A program made the position numbers and the translations under genes. The notes under the pieces were generated by a model, which saw only the letters and a program-made list of their open reading frames with translations, ran no database searches and had not been told where the DNA came from. DNA of 29,381 nt from JBBKWG01 sp037968835 (GTDB lineage: Bacteria; Pseudomonadota; Alphaproteobacteria; Rhodobacterales; Rhodobacteraceae): the NCBI GenBank assembly GCA_037968835.1, contig JBBKWG010000021.1, positions 1-29,381 on the forward strand, read 5' to 3'. Shown piece by piece: positions 25,034 through 29,381 of the stretch. The stretch's first letter is position 1; every line of letters starts with the position of its first letter.

Positions 25034-25038
25034 AAAAA

Positions 25039-25794
25039 ATGCTGAATATCAAGAACCTGCACGTCAAACTTGAAGAAGAGGACAAGCAGATCCTGAAGGG
25101 TGTCGATCTCGACGTTCCAGCCGGCACCGTGCACGCGATCATGGGACCAAACGGGTCGGGCAAATCGACGCTCAGCTACGTGCTGTCGGGCCGCGACGGC
25201 TACGAGGTGACCGAGGGTTCCGCCACACTCGAAGGCGCGGATATTCTGGCCATGGAGCCGGAAGAACGCGCCGCCGCGGGCCTGTTCCTTGCGTTCCAGT
25301 ATCCAGTCGAGATTCCCGGCGTCGGCAATATGACCTTCCTGCGCACGGCGCTAAATGCGCAACGCAAGGCGCGCGGCGAGGAAGAGTCCAGCGCGGCCGA
25401 TTTCCTGAAAATGATCCGCGAAAAAGCGAGGAGCTTGAAGATTGACGCGGAGATGTTGAAACGGCCGGTTAACGTCGGCTTCTCTGGCGGTGAAAAAAAG
25501 CGCAACGAAATCCTGCAAATGGCTGTTCTCGAACCGAAAATGTGCATTCTCGACGAGACTGACTCGGGCCTTGATGTCGATGCGATGCGGCTTGTCGCCG
25601 ATGGCGTGAACGCGCTGCGGGACGAGGGCCGCGCGTTTCTTGTCATCACCCACTACCAACGTCTGCTGGATCACATCAAACCCGACGTTGTTCACATCAT
25701 GGCCGATGGCCGGATCGTGAAATCAGGCGGTCCCGAACTTGCGCTGGAGGTCGAAAACAACGGCTATGTGGATATCCTGTCGGAGGTGGCATAA
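25039..25794 (+). CDS. sufC: Fe-S cluster assembly ATPase SufC
   Basis: 251 residues. This ABC-type ATPase without membrane domain drives conformational change in the SufBCD complex. The Walker A motif is GPNGSGKST (36-44), the Q-loop lies in AFQYPVEIPGV, the ABC signature is FSGGEKKRNE (148-157), Walker B is MCILDETDSGLD and the switch histidine follows in VITHYQRLL. All match SufC specifically, including the DETDSGLD variant. Translation starts six bases after a GGGGGC ribosome binding site directly downstream of a strong hairpin. The stop shares one base with the sufD start (TAATG), so SufC and SufD are coupled, as expected for subunits of one complex. Confidence 0.98.
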   Translation: MLNIKNLHVKLEEEDKQILKGVDLDVPAGTVHAIMGPNGSGKSTLSYVLSGRDGYEVTEGSATLEGADILAMEPEERAAAGLFLAFQYPVEIPGVGNMTFLRTALNAQRKARGEEESSAADFLKMIREKARSLKIDAEMLKRPVNVGFSGGEKKRNEILQMAVLEPKMCILDETDSGLDVDAMRLVADGVNALRDEGRAFLVITHYQRLLDHIKPDVVHIMADGRIVKSGGPELALEVENNGYVDILSEVA

Positions 25795-27083
25795 TGGCGC
25801 TTCCGAAATCGCAGCCTGACACAACCGAATCCCGCATCGGAGCATTGACCCTGCCAAACGGGTCCGCATGGGCGCGCACGGCGCGTGAAGATGCGCTGAA
25901 ACGGTTTCGCGAGATGGGCCTGCCCGGGCGTCGCGATGAATACTGGCGGTTCACCCGCCCCGACGACCTCAATGCGGTGGAAGCACCGCACGCGGCCGTA
26001 TTCGACGACGACGAAACGCCGTTGTTCGGTAAGATCGACCGGCTGAAGATCGTCTTCCGCGACGGCGTATTCGACGCCGCGGCTTCCGACGACCTGTCGA
26101 TGGAAGGTATCGAAATCGAGCGGCTGGCCCAAGCCACCGCGACCGACATCCACTGGGCCAAAGACCTTTACGGCAAACTGGAGACGCGCGGACAAACGCC
26201 GGTGCGGCGACCTTTCGCGGCAATGAACACCGCCTTTGCAACCGACGGCGTCGTGATTCGCGCCACCGGCAAGGTCTCGCGTCCGGTCTCGTTGCTGTAT
26301 TTGCACGAACAGACGGACAGCGACGCCATCCTGCACTTCGTCATCAAGGTCGAAGACGGTGGTGAACTTACCATTCTGGAGAACGGCCCGGCGGCGGCGC
26401 GCATGAACAATTGCATGGAAGTTGAAATAGCCGACAACGCCAGCTTCCATCACGTCCGCGCCCAGGGTCGCGACCACGAACGCCGTGCGGTGACCCATCT
26501 GTTTGCCCGTTTGGGTCGTGAAAGCACGCTGAAATCGTTCACGCTGACCGCCAACGGCATGTTGACCCGCAACGAAGCGGTGATCGAGCTTTGCGGCGAT
26601 GACGCAACCGCCCACATCGCTGGTGCCGCCATGGGCGACGGCAAGTTTCACCACGACGATACGGTTTTTGTCACCCACGACGCGGTCAACTGCGAAAGCC
26701 GTCAGGTCTTCAAGAAAGTCCTTCGCAATGGGGCTGTCGGCACGTTTCAGGGCAAAATCCTCGTGAAAGCCGGAGCACAGAAGACCGACGGTTATCAGAT
26801 CAGTCAGGCGCTCTTGCTGGATGAGGACGCGCAGTTCCTTGCCAAGCCCGAACTCGAAATTTACGCTGACGACGTGATCTGCTCGCACGGCTCGACGACC
26901 GGTGCGATCGACGAGGAGGCGCTGTTCTACCTGCGCTCGCGCGGTGTCGAAGTCGGCGAGGCGCAGGATCTGCTGGTGCTCGCATTCCTCGCTCAAGCAA
27001 TAGACGAGATCGAGAACGCCGAAATCGCGGCCGATATTCTCTCGCGCCTCGAAGGCTGGCTGGTCCGGCGTCGGGCACGCTGA
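25794..27083 (+). CDS. sufD: Fe-S cluster assembly protein SufD
   Basis: 429 residues. SufD is the SufB paralogue that binds SufC and helps bring iron to the complex. The C-terminal beta-helix half is well conserved: NCESRQVFKKVL, GTFQGKILV, QKTDGYQISQALLL, the ELEIYADDVICSHGSTTG motif with His365 (equivalent to the functionally important E. coli His360) and EEALFYLRSRGV. The N-terminal 120 residues, with the DEYWRFTRP motif typical of alphaproteobacterial SufD, are more variable. It overlaps the sufC stop by one base. The long open frame on the opposite strand (to 27689) is an artefact of GC-rich codon bias. Confidence 0.96.
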   Translation: MALPKSQPDTTESRIGALTLPNGSAWARTAREDALKRFREMGLPGRRDEYWRFTRPDDLNAVEAPHAAVFDDDETPLFGKIDRLKIVFRDGVFDAAASDDLSMEGIEIERLAQATATDIHWAKDLYGKLETRGQTPVRRPFAAMNTAFATDGVVIRATGKVSRPVSLLYLHEQTDSDAILHFVIKVEDGGELTILENGPAAARMNNCMEVEIADNASFHHVRAQGRDHERRAVTHLFARLGRESTLKSFTLTANGMLTRNEAVIELCGDDATAHIAGAAMGDGKFHHDDTVFVTHDAVNCESRQVFKKVLRNGAVGTFQGKILVKAGAQKTDGYQISQALLLDEDAQFLAKPELEIYADDVICSHGSTTGAIDEEALFYLRSRGVEVGEAQDLLVLAFLAQAIDEIENAEIAADILSRLEGWLVRRRAR

Positions 27084-27089
27084 GGCAAT

Positions 27090-27590
27090 GTGAGCGTCGC
27101 CTCCGATATCTTGCGCACCTATCGCGCCCCGCGCGAGGTACTGCGCCGTCGCCTTTTGGGTGGTGCGCGCGAGGACCGCGCGCTTGCGATCCTGATGGCC
27201 GCTTGTCTGCTGATCTTTGTCGCCCAATGGCCGCGTCTGTCGCGAGAGGCTTTTGTCGACGACACCATCGCCCTTGAGGCGCTGATGGCAGGGGCGCTTT
27301 TCGGATGGATCTTCGTCGCGCCTCTGGCCTTCTATGCATTGGCTTTGATGACGCACTGGGCGCTGCGTCTGAGTGGAATCACATCGTCGCCCTACGCTTC
27401 CCGAATGGCGCTGTTCTGGGCGCTTCTCGCCGCCGCGCCGCTCTGGCTTCTGACCGGGCTGATGGCGGGATTTGCCGGTCCGGGAGTGGCACTGAACCTT
27501 GTCGGTGTGGTTGCGTTCGGCGCTTTTCTCGTGTTCTGGATCGCGGGCATCTTTGAAATCGGCCGTTATCGTAAAGAGGAACACGTGTGA
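27090..27590 (+). CDS. Yip1-like membrane protein (first of two)
   Basis: 166 residues from a GTG start six bases after sufD. It has about four to five predicted membrane helices, a basic cytoplasmic N terminus (RTYRAPREVLRRRLLGG) and a short charged tail. The layout and the pattern of small residues in helices 2-4 fit the Yip1/DUF1282-like membrane family. Its stop overlaps the start of the next gene (GTGA). The next gene encodes a second protein of the same type, so this is probably an old tandem duplication. The function is unknown, and both are widely seen between sufD and sufS in Rhodobacteraceae as far as I recall. Confidence 0.65.
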   Translation: MSVASDILRTYRAPREVLRRRLLGGAREDRALAILMAACLLIFVAQWPRLSREAFVDDTIALEALMAGALFGWIFVAPLAFYALALMTHWALRLSGITSSPYASRMALFWALLAAAPLWLLTGLMAGFAGPGVALNLVGVVAFGAFLVFWIAGIFEIGRYRKEEHV

Positions 27591-28165
27591 GCTATATTCA
27601 ATCGCTTTTGCCGCTCGCCCGTCAGGCGCTGAGCCAGCCACGCGAATCCGCTGCAACCCTGTTGTCGATGGGCGTGCCGCGCGAAGCACTCTGGCCGTCG
27701 TTTTTCCTGCTTGTGGTCCTGTCGATCCTTATGGTTTCGGTCGGCACCAGCGCAGACACCGTGGGAAACGAAGGTCTGCTGGTCGCCTCGCCGATTGTTA
27801 TGGCCCTCATCACCACTGTCGTCTCTGTCGTTTCGGTCGTCGCGGTCTGGAAGGTCGGGCAGGCGCTTGGCGGGCGCGGCACATTTGAAGAGACGTTACT
27901 GCTGACCGTTTTTCTTCAGGCAATCCTGTTCGCCGGTCAGTTGATCGAGCTTTTCCTTGCCCTGACTGTCCCGCCGGTAGCCGCGATGTTCAATCTGGCG
28001 ATCATTGTACTTGCCGTCTGGCTGAACGTGAATTTCATCGCCACGCTGCACGGCTTCGCATCGATCTGGAAAAGTTTCGGCGTGCTGATCCTCGCTTCGA
28101 TCGGCGTCGCGCTGGTCTTGGTCTTCATGATGACGCTCGCCGGGATTGGAGTGTCCAATGTATGA
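27587..28165 (+). CDS. Yip1-like membrane protein (second of two)
   Basis: 192 residues from a GTG start that overlaps the stop of the first Yip1-like gene. The N-terminal 35 residues (QSLLPLARQALSQPRESAATLL) are an amphipathic segment, followed by five predicted membrane helices ending at the C terminus (ILASIGVALVLVFMMTLAGI). The pattern fits the Yip1-domain family. Overlap of its last eight bases with the sufS start keeps it in the operon. A role in iron-sulfur assembly is not established; a membrane platform for the Suf complex is one guess. Confidence 0.7.
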   Translation: MSYIQSLLPLARQALSQPRESAATLLSMGVPREALWPSFFLLVVLSILMVSVGTSADTVGNEGLLVASPIVMALITTVVSVVSVVAVWKVGQALGGRGTFEETLLLTVFLQAILFAGQLIELFLALTVPPVAAMFNLAIIVLAVWLNVNFIATLHGFASIWKSFGVLILASIGVALVLVFMMTLAGIGVSNV

Positions 28166-29375
28166 CGTGAACGCCATCCGACGCGATTTTCCGATCCTGT
28201 CGCGCGAAGTGAACGGCAAGCCGCTGGTCTACCTTGATAACGGCGCGTCGGCGCAAAAGCCGCAAGCCGTCATCGACGCGATGAGCCGAGCTTATTCGCA
28301 GGAATATTCCAACGTCCACCGCGGCCTGCATTTTCTGTCGAATCTCGCGACTGAAAAATACGAGGCCGTGCGCGGCACCATTGCGCGGTTCCTGAACGTC
28401 GACGACGACGAGATCGTGATGAACACCGGGACAACCGAAGGCATCAACACCGTCGCCTACGGCTGGGCCATGCCCCGGATGGAAGCAGGCGACGAGATCG
28501 TTTTGTCGGTGATGGAGCATCACGCCAACATTGTCCCCTGGCACTTTCTGCGCGAACGTCAGGGCATCGTGCTGAAATGGGTCGATGTGGACGAAACCGG
28601 CGCGCTCGACCCGGCAAAGGTGATCGACGCGATCGGGCCAAGGACGAAACTCGTCGCGGTCACCCATCTGTCGAACGTGCTTGGCACCCGTGTCGATGTG
28701 AAAGCGATCACCGAAGGTGCCCACGCCAAGGGCGTCCCGGTTCTGGTCGACGGCTCGCAGGGGGCAGTCCACATGCCGGTCGACGTCGCCGACATCGGCT
28801 GCGATTTCTACGCCATCACCGGCCACAAGCTTTATGGCCCGTCCGGTTCGGGCGCGATCTTCATCAAAAGGGAACGCATGGCCGAGATGCGCCCGTTCAT
28901 GGGGGGCGGCGACATGATCCGCGAAGTCCACAAGGACGAGGTGACCTGGAACGACCCGCCGATGAAGTTCGAGGCCGGAACCCCCGGCATCGTCCAGCAG
29001 ATTGGCCTTGGCGTTGCGCTCGATTACATGATGGACCTCGGCATGGAGAATATCGCTGCCCATGAAGAAAAGCTGCGCGACTATACCCGCGCGCGTCTTG
29101 ACGGGCTAAACTGGCTTCAGGTCCAGGGGACGACCCCTGACAAGGCCGCGATCTTTTCGTTCACGCTCGAGGGCGCGGCCCACGCACACGACATCTCGAC
29201 GATCCTCGACAAGAAGGGTGTCGCCGTGCGCGCCGGGCATCATTGCGCCGGGCCGTTGATGGATCACCTCGGTGTGACCGCCACGTGTCGCGCCTCGTTC
29301 GGGCTTTATAATACCGAGGCCGAGGTCGACACCCTTGTCGACGCGCTGGAACTTGCCCACGAATTGTTCGCGTAA
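28158..29375 (+). CDS. sufS: Cysteine desulfurase SufS, group II
   Basis: 405 residues, the SufS length. It removes sulfur from cysteine for the SufBCD scaffold, normally with SufE or SufU as acceptor. The aldimine lysine is Lys224 (TGHKLYGPSG) and the catalytic cysteine is Cys363 (AGHHCAGPL), in the short structured loop that marks group II. The N terminus RRDFPILSREVNGKPLVYLDNGA, the NVHRGLHFLS segment and GTPGIVQQIGL also match. The ATG at 28158 overlaps the Yip1-like stop. No SufE or SufU gene appears in the window, which ends six bases after this stop, so the operon may continue. Confidence 0.97.
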   Translation: MYDVNAIRRDFPILSREVNGKPLVYLDNGASAQKPQAVIDAMSRAYSQEYSNVHRGLHFLSNLATEKYEAVRGTIARFLNVDDDEIVMNTGTTEGINTVAYGWAMPRMEAGDEIVLSVMEHHANIVPWHFLRERQGIVLKWVDVDETGALDPAKVIDAIGPRTKLVAVTHLSNVLGTRVDVKAITEGAHAKGVPVLVDGSQGAVHMPVDVADIGCDFYAITGHKLYGPSGSGAIFIKRERMAEMRPFMGGGDMIREVHKDEVTWNDPPMKFEAGTPGIVQQIGLGVALDYMMDLGMENIAAHEEKLRDYTRARLDGLNWLQVQGTTPDKAAIFSFTLEGAAHAHDISTILDKKGVAVRAGHHCAGPLMDHLGVTATCRASFGLYNTEAEVDTLVDALELAHELFA

Positions 29376-29381
29376 TCCGTC

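Noticed and set aside
25764..27689. A 641-codon open frame on the minus strand across sufD and the first Yip1-like gene
   Set aside because: It is the antisense of sufD, which has clear family motifs. Long antisense frames are common in GC-rich genes, and this one shows no domain and is rich in Arg, Gln and His.

Overview
This window looks like ordinary chromosome of an alphaproteobacterium, most likely a Rhodobacteraceae (Roseobacter/Rhodobacter group). The reasons are the GC-rich, tightly packed genes, an iscR-cysteine desulfurase-sufB-sufC-sufD-sufS operon of the type known from Rhodobacter, an IscR without the usual cysteine ligands, and a MutL with the endonuclease motif of bacteria that lack MutH. 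The genus assignment is an inference from gene content, not a database result. I see no tRNA or rRNA gene, CRISPR array, insertion sequence or prophage.

Region by region. (1) 1-2730, minus strand: three translationally coupled catabolic genes encoding a PLP-dependent ammonia-lyase-like enzyme, an M24 creatinase/prolidase-type hydrolase and an EutA/maleate isomerase-type protein cut by the window edge. (2) 2731-3098: a gap with one doubtful 59-residue small ORF. (3) 3099-5620, minus: tatD, a PhnP-like metallo-beta-lactamase-fold hydrolase and an AEC transporter. (4) 5758-6726, plus: an exported DUF3179 protein. (5) 6803-9714: tyrS (minus) divergent from anmK (plus), then a small lipoprotein. 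(6) 9755-12125, minus: eno and a DMT-family exporter. (7) 12141-16153, plus: mutL, rmuC and a surface lipoprotein with a TbpB-like C-terminal barrel. (8) 16198-19343, minus: icd, then an isolated Tad-like pair (TadE-like and TadG-like) separated from icd by a terminator. (9) 19488-20141, minus: an alpha/beta hydrolase. (10) 20321-29375, plus: the iron-sulfur assembly operon, which fills the last 9 kb and probably continues past the edge.

The operon is the most informative part. IscR is the regulator. A group I cysteine desulfurase and SufS supply sulfur, and SufB, SufC and SufD form the scaffold and ATPase. Six accessory genes sit between the suf genes: a 67-residue membrane protein, a YbjQ-family protein, a cupin that appears to have lost its metal-binding half, a three-helix membrane protein and two Yip1-like membrane proteins. 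A perfect 7-3-7 palindrome covers the predicted -10 of the iscR promoter. A diverged copy lies inside the desulfurase coding sequence. A strong hairpin that could compete for the sufC ribosome binding site lies just before sufC. These control elements, the cysteine-poor IscR and the truncated cupin are the best leads. I did not find a clearly new multi-gene system.
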